A stretch of 64,000 bases of DNA, taken from the NCBI RefSeq assembly GCF_016735595.1, contig NZ_JAERRB010000002.1, positions 322,996 through 386,995 on the forward strand. The letters are read 5' to 3'. The notes under the pieces are model-generated. The model was given only the letters and a program-made list of their open reading frames with translations, had not been told where the DNA came from and ran no database searches. The position numbers and the translations under genes were made by a program. The stretch is from Chryseolinea lacunae. GTDB lineage: Bacteria > Bacteroidota > Bacteroidia > Cytophagales > Cyclobacteriaceae. Shown piece by piece: positions 31,829-41,169 of the stretch (within the stretch, counting starts at the first letter, position 1; every line of letters starts with the position of its first letter).

Positions 31829-34435
31829 ATGAAAAATTCACCGAAGCACACACCACCCGCCTGGATCCGGAAATTGCTTGAGGCGTTTCTCGATGCCCGG
31901 ACGTTGGAAGTGAGTTTGGGCGACCTGGAAGAAAAGTTTCAGCAGAATCTGAATAGAATGTCTCTTCGCAAAGCCAGGTTGCTGTATGCATTGGAGGGGT
32001 TGGGATTTATGAAAATGGCGGGGCAACGGAAGCGTCGTCCATCAAACCAAAATACGTTCGGCATGTATAAAAACTATTTCAAAATCGGGTGGCGAAATCT
32101 GGCGAAAGACAAAGGCTACGCCTTGCTGAACATCGGCGGTCTTGCCATCGGTGTGGCTGCGGCAATGCTCATTGGTCTGTGGATCTATGAGGAAGCGTCG
32201 TTCAATGCCGACAACCGTAACTATCATTCAGTCGCCATCGTCAACAAAAACAGAACCTACAACGGCAACATCTATACGGAGACCTCGCAGGCGTTGCCGC
32301 TGGCCCATGCGCTGCGAACGGTGTATGGAAACTATTTTGAAAACGTAGCCACCGGGTCTCACCCGTTCGAACATTCTATCAAGTACGGAGAAACAACCAT
32401 TCTGAAAAGAGGCCTCTATATGGAGGAAGGCGGCCAACAGATTCTGGACTTGAAAATAATTTCAGGCGCGTTAAACCAAACGCGCGATCCCTTTTCAATT
32501 TTGATTTCCGAATCGGTTGCCGCAAGCCTGTTCAAAGACGAAAGCCCCCTGAACAAAGTCGTTCGAATTGACGACAAGGTTGATGTGAAAATAGCCGGAG
32601 TCTACCGCGATTTTCCTCACGGCTCCACCTTTCGCGAGATCGGCATGTATGGATCGATGACGCTCTTTGAAACGACAGATGCCTGGGTGAAAAATTCGAA
32701 AGACCGATGGGATGTGAATTCTTTTCCGGTCTACGTGCGCATTGCTCCGAACACGACATTCGAAGACATTTCGTCGAAGATCAAAAATGTGGTGTTCAAT
32801 CAAACCAAAGACGACACAAAGCCCGAGCTGTTTCTCTATCCCATGAGCAAATGGCATTTGTATCAGGACTTCAAAGACGGCAAGAACATTGGCACAGGTA
32901 TGCGCTATCTCTGGTCGTTTGGCTGTGTGGGCATCTTTGTGTTGATGCTCGCCTGCATCAACTTCATGAATTTGAGTACGGCGCGTTATGAGAAAAGGGC
33001 AAAGGAAATTGGCATCAGAAAAGCCATGGGGTCGGCGCGGAGCCAGCTGATTGCGCAGTTCTATGTGGAGACTTTCCTGTATGTGCTGTCGGCCATTTTT
33101 CTTTCGGTGATCCTGGTTCACCTGGCGTTGCCGTGGCTGAATGAGATCGCGAATAAAAAAATCACAGCCTTGTTGTTTAACCCGTTGTTCTGGTTGGCTG
33201 CTGGTGCGTTTGGCATTGTGACCGGCATTCTGGCGGGAAGTTACCCGGCGTTCTTTTTGTCGTCGTTCAATGCCGTGAACGTGTTGAAGGGCAAACTGCT
33301 GACACGCTATTCTTCAACGCCCCGGAAAATATTGGTAGTCATTCAGTTTTGCATATCGTTAACGCTGATCATTGCCGCGGGTGTCATCTATGAACAGGTG
33401 CAGTTTGTGAAGAACCGTCCCATCGGCTATGAAAAAGACGGGCTGATTTATATTCAACGAAGATCGCCCTCCCTGAACGCGCACTATGAAGCGTTTAAAA
33501 AAGACTTGCTGGATTCGCGCCATGTGGTGGGCATAAGTCAATCTTCCAATCCGGTAACCGAGTCGTGGTTCAGCAGCAGTGACTTTGCGTGGCAGGGAAA
33601 AGACCCCGACTTCAAAGAAGATTTTGTTACGCTTGCCGTGTCGGCTGAGTTTGGGAACACCGTTTCGTGGGAGCTTTTGCACGGAAGGAATTTTTCGGGA
33701 CAATTGTCTACCGACTCCAGCGCCATGATCGTGAACGAATCGGCCATGAAAATAATAGGCAAACAAAATCTGCTGGACGAGACGATTACCTGGGAAGGAA
33801 AGAACTATCGCGTGGTGGGAGTCATTAAAGACCTCTTGCTCGATTCGCCCTATGAACACATAAAGCCCACCGTGTTTGTGATGCGGAAGATGAATCTGAA
33901 TTTTATAAACCTGCGGCTAAATCCGGACCTTTCCATCGCCGAGGCCGTGGCAGGTGTTGAAAAGGTTTTCAAAAAATACAGCGCAGGCGAGTTGTTTGAT
34001 TTTCGTTTCGCCAGCGCCCTGCACAATCTCAAATTCCGGAAGGAAGAACAGGTTGCAAAGTTATCGGTGGCGTTGTCGGGTCTGGCGATCGTGATCAGTT
34101 GCATGGGCATGTTCGGGCTCGCATCATTCATGGCCGAGCAACGAACCAAAGAGATCGGCGTGAGAAAAGTGCTGGGCGCCACACTGTTTAACCTCTGTCG
34201 CTTGCTGGCTGCTGATTTTGTGATGCTGGTGATGATCTCGTTCGCGATGGCCGTTCCCTTTGCCTACTATGCCATGAGCAACTGGTTGACGCACTATGAA
34301 TATCACACACAAATTTCGGTTTGGATATTTTTGGCGACCGGCATCGGTGCTTTTGTGATCACGCTGGCCACCGTGTGTTTTCAGGCCGTGAAAGCCGCGT
34401 TGGTGAACCCGGTGAGGAGTTTGAAGGCGGAGTGA
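31829..34435 (+). CDS. FtsX/MacB-type ABC permease with N-terminal prefix domain
   Basis: About 868 residues from ATG 31829. Residues 1-70 form the soluble 'permease prefix' domain (LEVSLGDLEEKFQQNL…RLLYALEGLGFM) that in Bacteroidota goes with PadR partners. Then two FtsX-like halves follow, each with a periplasmic MacB-PCD-type domain: FKIGWRNLAKDKGYALLNIGGLAIG, EIGIRKAMGSARSQLIAQF and EIGVRKVLGATLFNLCRLLA are the conserved permease loops. No ATPase is encoded next to it, so it must use one from elsewhere. The substrate is unknown. Confidence 0.88.
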   Translation: MKNSPKHTPPAWIRKLLEAFLDARTLEVSLGDLEEKFQQNLNRMSLRKARLLYALEGLGFMKMAGQRKRRPSNQNTFGMYKNYFKIGWRNLAKDKGYALLNIGGLAIGVAAAMLIGLWIYEEASFNADNRNYHSVAIVNKNRTYNGNIYTETSQALPLAHALRTVYGNYFENVATGSHPFEHSIKYGETTILKRGLYMEEGGQQILDLKIISGALNQTRDPFSILISESVAASLFKDESPLNKVVRIDDKVDVKIAGVYRDFPHGSTFREIGMYGSMTLFETTDAWVKNSKDRWDVNSFPVYVRIAPNTTFEDISSKIKNVVFNQTKDDTKPELFLYPMSKWHLYQDFKDGKNIGTGMRYLWSFGCVGIFVLMLACINFMNLSTARYEKRAKEIGIRKAMGSARSQLIAQFYVETFLYVLSAIFLSVILVHLALPWLNEIANKKITALLFNPLFWLAAGAFGIVTGILAGSYPAFFLSSFNAVNVLKGKLLTRYSSTPRKILVVIQFCISLTLIIAAGVIYEQVQFVKNRPIGYEKDGLIYIQRRSPSLNAHYEAFKKDLLDSRHVVGISQSSNPVTESWFSSSDFAWQGKDPDFKEDFVTLAVSAEFGNTVSWELLHGRNFSGQLSTDSSAMIVNESAMKIIGKQNLLDETITWEGKNYRVVGVIKDLLLDSPYEHIKPTVFVMRKMNLNFINLRLNPDLSIAEAVAGVEKVFKKYSAGELFDFRFASALHNLKFRKEEQVAKLSVALSGLAIVISCMGMFGLASFMAEQRTKEIGVRKVLGATLFNLCRLLAADFVMLVMISFAMAVPFAYYAMSNWLTHYEYHTQISVWIFLATGIGAFVITLATVCFQAVKAALVNPVRSLKAE

Positions 34436-34665
34436 TGTGCGTTCGTATATGATCTTGACAAACAACGGCAAATGCAACTGAACAAGGCGATTCAAATCAC
34501 GGATGTGACTTTAATGTGTTGAATGAACTATTAGGCTATTGAAGTGGGGAAATTTTTCCTCACTTAAAAAGAATTTGAGTTTTATTTTATTGGCAGTCGA
34601 CTGTGTTCGTGTTTTTCTGCGTGGCTTGAGTTAAATTCCGATGGATTTGTACTCATTTATTTTTT

Positions 34666-36354
34666 ATGGCCCGGCGACGCGGACTTCAGAACTCACTAAA
34701 GCTTTCTGTTCTAATTTTTGTTTTTTTCCTTTCATTCTCTTCGCGCGCGCAAGAGTGTGGTTGTCCTCCGGTTACGCAATGTAATTCGTGTTCAGGAGGA
34801 ATAAGCAGCTTAACCTTGAAGTATACCGGCTTTCTTCCTGCGCTGGTTTCGGTTTTCGACAACGCATCACAAGTTTTTGCAGGCACGGTTTTACCGGGTG
34901 CAACGTTCGCACTCAACGGTCAAAGCAATGGCAAGTTTGCCGGCAATGACATCAACCTGTTTGTGATCGGCATCTGGAATGCCAGCATCAAAACAAGTTG
35001 TGGTCTTGACTTCGATCCCGCCACGCGTTATGGACTCTTCATGATTGTGAGCGCTACAAGCAAAAATGGTGGTACGCTGTGTTGTTCTTCAAATGGCAGT
35101 GCGGGTGGTTCTCCAGACATTGCCGGGTGCCCCGCCAACATCGACGTGGCGCCCACGGCCAACTGTGGCGCAACCGTGACGTGGACCCCGCCCATAGCCA
35201 CGTCGTGCGATTTGCAATCGTTCACCTCTACGCATCAACCCGGATCTGTTTTTCCGATCGGTTCCACAAAAGTGATCTACACCGCGAAGGATGGAAATGG
35301 AAAAAGCAGCACCTGCAATTTTAACGTGACCGTGCGCGATCGAACGGGCCCAACACTCGTTAACGCGCTGGCCGACGTGACCGTTAGCACAGATGCAACG
35401 TGCAAGGCTGCGGCAACATGGCCCGCACCGGCGTTCGTAGATGAGTGCACCGTGTCGTCTGTCACCAGCTCTCATACTTCGGGAAGCATCTTTCCACTGG
35501 GCAACACCGTGGTCACCTACACAGCAAAAGACAATTCGGGCAACACATCCACATTCCGGTTTTCGGTTGTGGTGAAAGATCAGACCGCGCCTGTCGCCAG
35601 CCGCTGTCCCACCGAAGTGGTGGTGAAAGCAAAAGGCGGATGCAGAGCAAGAGTTTCGTGGGATGCGCCCCTGTTTGTTGACGACTGCAGTGCTGTGACG
35701 GTGACAGCCTCACACAATCCGGGCAGCGATTTTCCGGTGGGTGAAACGGAAGTGATCTATTCGGCCAAAGACAAATCAAACAACACAACGGTATGCAAAT
35801 TTAATGTGGTGGTGCAGAACGAAACGCCACCCGTCTTTTCGAGATGTCCCGAGGACATCACAAGGGTGACTTCCACCGGTACTGGCGAAACAGCCGTGGA
35901 GTGGAGACCGCCCTCGGTCAGAGCCGACTGTGGCATGCCTTCGGTGGTAGCATCGCATAAGCCCGGCGATTTGTTTCTGCCCGGCACCACCACGGTGCGC
36001 TACACAGCAACCGACATTTCCGGCAACGTGTCGACATGCAGTTTCCAGGTAACGGTGAAGTGGGAAGACTCAAGCCTCGACATCATTCAGCTCGTCACAC
36101 CCGATGGCAACGGCACGAACGACTGGTGGTTGATCGGCAATATTGAAAAGTATGCAACAAACAAAGTAGTGGTCGTGGACCAGTTTGGAAGTGTTGTCTA
36201 TTCCGCCACGGGCTACGACAACGACAAGCATGTTTGGAACGGCGAAAATAAAAAAGGCGAGTTGGTACCCACCGGCACTTACTTCTATACGATATCCCTT
36301 CAGGCAGGCCCAAGCGTGGTGGAGAAGACCGGTTTCATTGAAGTGGTGCGATAA
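34666..36354 (+). CDS. HYR-repeat secreted protein with gliding-type T9SS C-terminal domain
   Basis: A 562-residue exported protein. Signal peptide (LIFVFFLSFSSRAQE), a Cys-rich N-terminal region (CGCPPVTQCNSC), then four HYR (Ig-like) repeats from about residue 150 to 465, each with the TS/ASH.PGS.FP.G.T.V.YTAKD pattern. The last ~85 residues (LVTPDGNGTNDWW, VVVVDQFGSVVYS, WNGENKKGELVPTGTYFYTI) are the gliding-motility-associated C-terminal domain for type IX secretion. The PorP/SprF gene next to it is the expected export partner. Probably a surface adhesin. Confidence 0.9.
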   Translation: MARRRGLQNSLKLSVLIFVFFLSFSSRAQECGCPPVTQCNSCSGGISSLTLKYTGFLPALVSVFDNASQVFAGTVLPGATFALNGQSNGKFAGNDINLFVIGIWNASIKTSCGLDFDPATRYGLFMIVSATSKNGGTLCCSSNGSAGGSPDIAGCPANIDVAPTANCGATVTWTPPIATSCDLQSFTSTHQPGSVFPIGSTKVIYTAKDGNGKSSTCNFNVTVRDRTGPTLVNALADVTVSTDATCKAAATWPAPAFVDECTVSSVTSSHTSGSIFPLGNTVVTYTAKDNSGNTSTFRFSVVVKDQTAPVASRCPTEVVVKAKGGCRARVSWDAPLFVDDCSAVTVTASHNPGSDFPVGETEVIYSAKDKSNNTTVCKFNVVVQNETPPVFSRCPEDITRVTSTGTGETAVEWRPPSVRADCGMPSVVASHKPGDLFLPGTTTVRYTATDISGNVSTCSFQVTVKWEDSSLDIIQLVTPDGNGTNDWWLIGNIEKYATNKVVVVDQFGSVVYSATGYDNDKHVWNGENKKGELVPTGTYFYTISLQAGPSVVEKTGFIEVVR

Positions 36355-36388
36355 ACAAAGACAACGGCATGACAGGTGCCAATTTTTT

Positions 36389-37306
36389 ATGAGATTTTTT
36401 TTAATCGCCATTGTTTTGCTTTTTTCTTGCGCTGTTGTGACGCGGGCGCAACAACGTCCTCAATTCACACAGTATATGTTCAATGGACTGGTGCTTAATC
36501 CTGCCTATGCCGGAGCCGACGAGGCATTGAGCCTCACGTTCATGAACCGGGCACAATGGCGGGGCATTGAAGGTGCGCCGGTCACACAAACGCTCACGGC
36601 CCATACGTTGTTTGGTAAGCAACATATCGGCGTGGGACTTTCGATCATGAATGAGAAGATCGGCATTCATAAAAACCAGCGCTTCATGGCAAGCACGGCC
36701 TATCATTTGAAGGTGTCGGAAAAGAGTGTGGTGTCTGTGGGGCTGCAAGGTGGCGTGAACGTATTGAAGTCAAACTACGGAGCTTTGAACACCGGTGCCG
36801 CCGGCGCAACGGACCCACGGCTTGCCAACACGGGATACTCCAATGCCTACGCGAACCTTGGACTGGGTGTTTATTACCGGAGCCCCACATGGCGCGCAGG
36901 CCTTTCGGCGCCAAGCCTGCTGCCCGAGCGGTTTTCGGAAAGCGATTCTTCCACCATCAATTGGCAACGGGCAAACTATTTTCTGTTTGCAAGCTACCGC
37001 GTGGTGCTTACCAGCAGCCTCAGCCTGGAGCCCGGTGTGTTGGTGAAATACAACCAAGGGCTGCCCGTATCTTTCGATGTCAACGCCTTGTTGATCATTA
37101 AACAAGCGCTGACACTCGGGCTTTCCTATCGCAGATCTGAATCGCTCGACTTTCTTATGAAGGCGCAGGTAACACCACAACTTCAACTGGGCTATGCCTA
37201 CGACTTTGTGGTCGGCCAGGTGAGCAGCGTGAGTCGCGGCACCCACGAATTGATGGTGAACTACATTTTTAAATATACCCACGAAAACGTTTCGTCGCCC
37301 CGATGA
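36389..37306 (+). CDS. PorP/SprF family type IX secretion membrane protein
   Basis: A 305-residue outer-membrane protein from ATG 36389; the signal peptide ends near TRAQQ. The PorP/SprF opening RPQFTQYMFNGLVLNPAYAGA is followed by RAQWRGIEGAP and a beta-barrel with SYRRSESLDFL. It lies 34 nt after the HYR protein and overlaps the next gene by 4 nt (ATGA). In Flavobacterium such proteins are needed for export or attachment of the neighbouring gliding-type substrate. Confidence 0.92.
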   Translation: MRFFLIAIVLLFSCAVVTRAQQRPQFTQYMFNGLVLNPAYAGADEALSLTFMNRAQWRGIEGAPVTQTLTAHTLFGKQHIGVGLSIMNEKIGIHKNQRFMASTAYHLKVSEKSVVSVGLQGGVNVLKSNYGALNTGAAGATDPRLANTGYSNAYANLGLGVYYRSPTWRAGLSAPSLLPERFSESDSSTINWQRANYFLFASYRVVLTSSLSLEPGVLVKYNQGLPVSFDVNALLIIKQALTLGLSYRRSESLDFLMKAQVTPQLQLGYAYDFVVGQVSSVSRGTHELMVNYIFKYTHENVSSPR

Positions 37307-38934
37307 AGAACAGGTCCCGCCGATATCTCGATTGTTCTCGCCGACGTTGGTCGACGGTGTTTGTCATGATGTTTTTGATGAGCACCGCGATCCGTGCGCA
37401 GGAAACTGTTTTCTCGTTTCTGAAATCGGATGCCGCCAAGGCCGATGACTATTATGCAGCCAAAAACTACAGACAGGCCGTTAGGTTGTATGAAACCGCC
37501 ACGGCCAATAACAACACGGATCGTTATTTTTTGCCCATAGCGCGTTCCTATTATTTTCTTCACCACTATCACGAAGCCGTTACTTGGTATGCGCGTGCCC
37601 TTGACGCAAAGACGGTGCTTCCGGCAGACGACCTTTACCGCTATGCCGAATCGCTCAGTGCCATGAAACACTACGATGCGGCGATACAATACTATACCCA
37701 ATATCAAAACCTGACAGGCAACGACGCGCTGGTGCTCCGTAAAATCTGGCGGCTTCGAAACCGCGAGTTTTTATTTGAAGACTCTATTCACTACACGGTG
37801 AAACGTCTGTCGACAAATTCGGAGGCATCCGACATTTGCCCGGTGGGCTTTGCCAATGGGTTTGTGTTTCTGTCGAACCGCCCGCGGGCCGAGGTGGTGC
37901 AGCAACTCGACGGCACCACTCCTTTTTTTCGCCTCTATCGTTCGGACCAACGTGCCGACACCGTGGCTGAAAATGTTGTGCTGCACTACGGCACCCCGGG
38001 GCTTTTTGCCGGCAATCTTGCTGCGAAATTTCAAAGCGGTCCCGTATCGTTTTTCAACAACCAGAAACGCATGGCCTATGTAACCAGCGGAGCACTGTCG
38101 CCGAAAGACAAAACCCGACGCACGTTGCAACTTTTTTTTGCCGATCGCGAGGGTGACGGATGGAAGGCCGGCAGTCCGTTTCTGTATAACAGCACCGAAT
38201 ATTCCATCCATGCTACGGCTGTGCGCGAGGATGGTTTGTTACTTTATTTTTCGTCGGACATGCCCGGTGGTTTTGGCGGCAAAGATTTGTATAGCTGTGC
38301 GTTTGTGAATGGACAGTGGAGCAAACCTGTGAACCTGGGAGATCAGATAAACACCTCGGGCGATGAGTCGTATCCGGCGCTGGTGTCGGGCACGTTATAT
38401 TTCTGTTCGAACGGACATGCAGGTTTGGGAGGGTTGGATGTGTTTAGCGTGCCCCTCCGGCCGAATGGATTTGGGGAGGTGCAGAACGCAGGTTATCCCA
38501 TCAATACAAATTTTGATGACTTCGGGTTGTGGTTGAACGAGGGTGGATCAAACGGTTTCCTCACCTCTAACCGCGAAGGCAGCGACGATGTGTTTGAGGT
38601 GACCGTCGATCTTCAAACGTATCCCTTCCTGATGACGGGAATTTTGAAATTCAAAGAGCAGAGCTGGAGCGATTCTGACGACCTGAAAATATTTGCGGGC
38701 GCTAAATTGCAGCTCATCGACAACCTGAAGAACGCGGTGGTGCAAAGCGCAACGGCCGATCAGTCGGGGATGTTCAAGCTCACCATTCCCTACTTCACAC
38801 AATACCGCATCAAAGTGATTGCGGAAGGTGGGGCAGAAGAGGTCTATGTGAGCCTGGACCTTTCGAAACGGCGAACGGCCGATAACACCTATGAAATTGT
38901 GGTGGTGAAAAACTCATTTAAGAAAGCAAATTAA
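37303..38934 (+). CDS. TPR/PD40-repeat envelope protein of the PorP/SprF cluster
   Basis: A 543-residue exported protein (hydrophobic segment around TVFVMMFLMSTAIRAQE). Residues about 40-140 hold two to three TPR-like helix pairs (ADDYYAAKNYRQAVRLYE, YAESLSAMKHYDAAIQYY). The middle is a PD40/WD40-like propeller (…GKDLYSCAFVNGQWSKPVNLG, GGLDVFSVPLR, SDDVFEVTVD). The C-terminal part is a carboxypeptidase-regulatory-like segment. There is no OmpA peptidoglycan-binding domain, so it differs from SprE/PorE-type anchors. Translationally coupled to the PorP/SprF gene. Confidence 0.78.
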   Translation: MKNRSRRYLDCSRRRWSTVFVMMFLMSTAIRAQETVFSFLKSDAAKADDYYAAKNYRQAVRLYETATANNNTDRYFLPIARSYYFLHHYHEAVTWYARALDAKTVLPADDLYRYAESLSAMKHYDAAIQYYTQYQNLTGNDALVLRKIWRLRNREFLFEDSIHYTVKRLSTNSEASDICPVGFANGFVFLSNRPRAEVVQQLDGTTPFFRLYRSDQRADTVAENVVLHYGTPGLFAGNLAAKFQSGPVSFFNNQKRMAYVTSGALSPKDKTRRTLQLFFADREGDGWKAGSPFLYNSTEYSIHATAVREDGLLLYFSSDMPGGFGGKDLYSCAFVNGQWSKPVNLGDQINTSGDESYPALVSGTLYFCSNGHAGLGGLDVFSVPLRPNGFGEVQNAGYPINTNFDDFGLWLNEGGSNGFLTSNREGSDDVFEVTVDLQTYPFLMTGILKFKEQSWSDSDDLKIFAGAKLQLIDNLKNAVVQSATADQSGMFKLTIPYFTQYRIKVIAEGGAEEVYVSLDLSKRRTADNTYEIVVVKNSFKKAN

Positions 38935-38939
38935 TAAAC

Positions 38940-40994
38940 ATGCGTATGGCTGTCGCCAGATATTTTTTTCGAATCTATTTTGTGCTCATCGTTTGTCTGA
39001 GCGTTGGCGACGTGCGGGCCCAGGAAAAAAGCATGGTGCAAATCAAGGCCTTCGATCAGCAGATGAATGCCATGAGCAACATCAGTGTGTCGATAAATGG
39101 AAAGGAATTTTTTTCTATCGAAGGAAAGAAACCCGTGTTTCACGATGTGCCAAAGGACGACCTTCCGCCGAAGTTTATTCGCATCACACCGGCAGAATGG
39201 GAAGCAGAGTCGTGGAACTACAGCCGGGGCGTGTTGGAGATAATGATCCGAAAGAAATTGTATGTGGTGGTGCATGTGAAAGTGGAAACCGGCGACCGCA
39301 AGCCGCTGACAAACCTGGCTGTGAGTTTCAAAGGAAAGAAGTCGCTCGCGGCACAAACCAACGGACGCGGCGAACTTGAATTGCCACTGGCACTGGATGA
39401 GCAGATAACGTCGGCCGACCAGTTCTTGGTGACGGGCCATCGCGTGGTAGCGCTGCAATCGACGGAGAACGGAAAGGTGCTCGTGCTAGAGACTCTGCAA
39501 AAAAAGGAAAAGCACGCCGAGCCCACAACGTTCAAAGACTTTGACCTGGCGCGACTTGACTCCATCCGTTCCCTCACCGTGTTTTATGCCGTGTTTAAAA
39601 ACTATGACTTCGACAAACTGGACGAGATTACCAGAAGAAAGATCGACGAAAAGTTTTATACACTGGTCAACCAACTTCAGCAGCCCGCGAAACCCAAAGC
39701 GTTTATCGGTAAAATCTCGGATTCATCGTTTGTGAAAAACGACGTGGCCAACCTGCTGGCACAAGCACGACTCGAAAACACTATGCTCGATGACTTCCGG
39801 AATGATTTTGATAAAAAAATACTCATCATCAATCAAAAACTGGCGGGCGGCACGGCCAACCTCCGCGGCGCAGACCGGGAACGACTGGTGGGTGACCTGT
39901 TGTCGCTGGAAAAAGTGCTTGAACAAAACGAGGATAAGTTCTATAAAAACATATCCGACTACCGGATCATACTCTCGTCCCTAAAAGCATCTTTCTCCGA
40001 TATTCAGGTGTTGGAAGACAAGCTCAGCGCCAGCGAAAGGAAGCTGGTCGAAGAACAGCGTGTGTTTCGCACCAAGATTGTGCTGGCCGTTTCGGTAGCG
40101 CTCATTTTTGCCACACTGGTCATATACCTGATCATGCTTCGCGACCGCGTGGAAAAACAAAAGAGAAGCCTGGAGAAGGCAAACGATGAAGTGAAGAACA
40201 TCAACGAGAATCTGGCAGGCATTGTATACGAGCGTTCGAAGCTGTTGCTGGAGGCCTATAGGGAACTGGACATCTTCCTCTACCGCGCATCGCACGACCT
40301 GCGTTCACCAATCTGCACGGTGATTGGTCTTTGTAATATTGCCGAGCACGGTGAAGAAGATCGCCTGGACATGATTCGCAAGATTTCGGATACGGCCGTG
40401 AAAATGGATGGCATGCTGAAGAAGCTGCGGATGATGAGCGAAGTCAACCACCCCGACAACTATTCGGATGTTCATCTGGCGCGGAAGATACAGCATGTGA
40501 TCGGGAACTTCAGCACATTCATTTCCAGAAACAACATCGAGGTGCTGATTGATTGTCCGGACGACATGCGGTTCCATTCCTATCCCGGTTTGATCGAGAT
40601 CATACTCCACAACCTGGTGGAGAACGCGCTATTCTTTAGCGCCGTTCGCAGGGACCATGACGCAAAGATCTCTGTGAAGGCCACGCTGGAAAATAATCAG
40701 CTGGTGTTGATGGTGCATGACAATGGCATTGGCATCGACGACGATGTTCGCCTGAGACTGGGCGATATGTTTTTTGTGGGCCATGAATATTCAAAGGGAA
40801 ATGGCCTGGGGCTATACATCGTGCGAAAGTCTGTGCAGTCGCTCAATGGCAAGATTGAGGTGCAAACAAAGTCCAACGTCTTCACGCTGTTTTCGGTAAC
40901 CATCCCGGTGAACGCCAGCACAACTTCCATGATCGGCCGCCTGGGCGAGACCACCCAGGTTCATCTCGAAGCTTTTGAACATGCTGTGTCTTGA
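38940..40994 (+). CDS. Exported-sensor histidine kinase of the type IX cluster
   Basis: A 684-residue protein with a signal peptide (IYFVLIVCLSVGDVRAQE), a long extracytoplasmic region (about residues 28-380, partly coiled coil) containing a small Ig-like module (LTNLAVSFKGKKSLAAQTN), and one membrane helix (IVLAVSVALIFATLVIYLIM). The cytoplasmic kinase has H-box LYRASHDLRSPICTV, N-box LHNLVENALFFS, G1 MVHDNGIGID and G2 GNGLGLYIVRK. It follows the TPR/PD40 gene by 5 nt, so it may sense the state of the secreted adhesin. No response regulator is adjacent. Confidence 0.85.
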   Translation: MRMAVARYFFRIYFVLIVCLSVGDVRAQEKSMVQIKAFDQQMNAMSNISVSINGKEFFSIEGKKPVFHDVPKDDLPPKFIRITPAEWEAESWNYSRGVLEIMIRKKLYVVVHVKVETGDRKPLTNLAVSFKGKKSLAAQTNGRGELELPLALDEQITSADQFLVTGHRVVALQSTENGKVLVLETLQKKEKHAEPTTFKDFDLARLDSIRSLTVFYAVFKNYDFDKLDEITRRKIDEKFYTLVNQLQQPAKPKAFIGKISDSSFVKNDVANLLAQARLENTMLDDFRNDFDKKILIINQKLAGGTANLRGADRERLVGDLLSLEKVLEQNEDKFYKNISDYRIILSSLKASFSDIQVLEDKLSASERKLVEEQRVFRTKIVLAVSVALIFATLVIYLIMLRDRVEKQKRSLEKANDEVKNINENLAGIVYERSKLLLEAYRELDIFLYRASHDLRSPICTVIGLCNIAEHGEEDRLDMIRKISDTAVKMDGMLKKLRMMSEVNHPDNYSDVHLARKIQHVIGNFSTFISRNNIEVLIDCPDDMRFHSYPGLIEIILHNLVENALFFSAVRRDHDAKISVKATLENNQLVLMVHDNGIGIDDDVRLRLGDMFFVGHEYSKGNGLGLYIVRKSVQSLNGKIEVQTKSNVFTLFSVTIPVNASTTSMIGRLGETTQVHLEAFEHAVS

Positions 40995-41071
40995 GTGATT
41001 ATGCTTAGGAGAAAGTCACCATCAAATAGCGGGATCATGAATGGCGTCAGTAAATGCTTTCAATCAAAATG

Positions 41072-41114
41072 AAGCAGTTCCGAATTAATCTTCCAGACTA
41101 AGTCGGAACTGCTT
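41072..41114. terminator. Hairpin between convergent genes
   Basis: Perfect 12-bp arms AAGCAGTTCCGA (41072-41083) and TCGGAACTGCTT (41103-41114) with a 19-nt loop. Poor T-runs on both sides, but its place between the convergent kinase and peptidase genes fits a two-way terminator. Confidence 0.6.
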
Positions 41115-41169
41115 TAATAATGATGAATGACGGCTCCTGTTAACTACAGTGAACCTAAATGAACAATCC

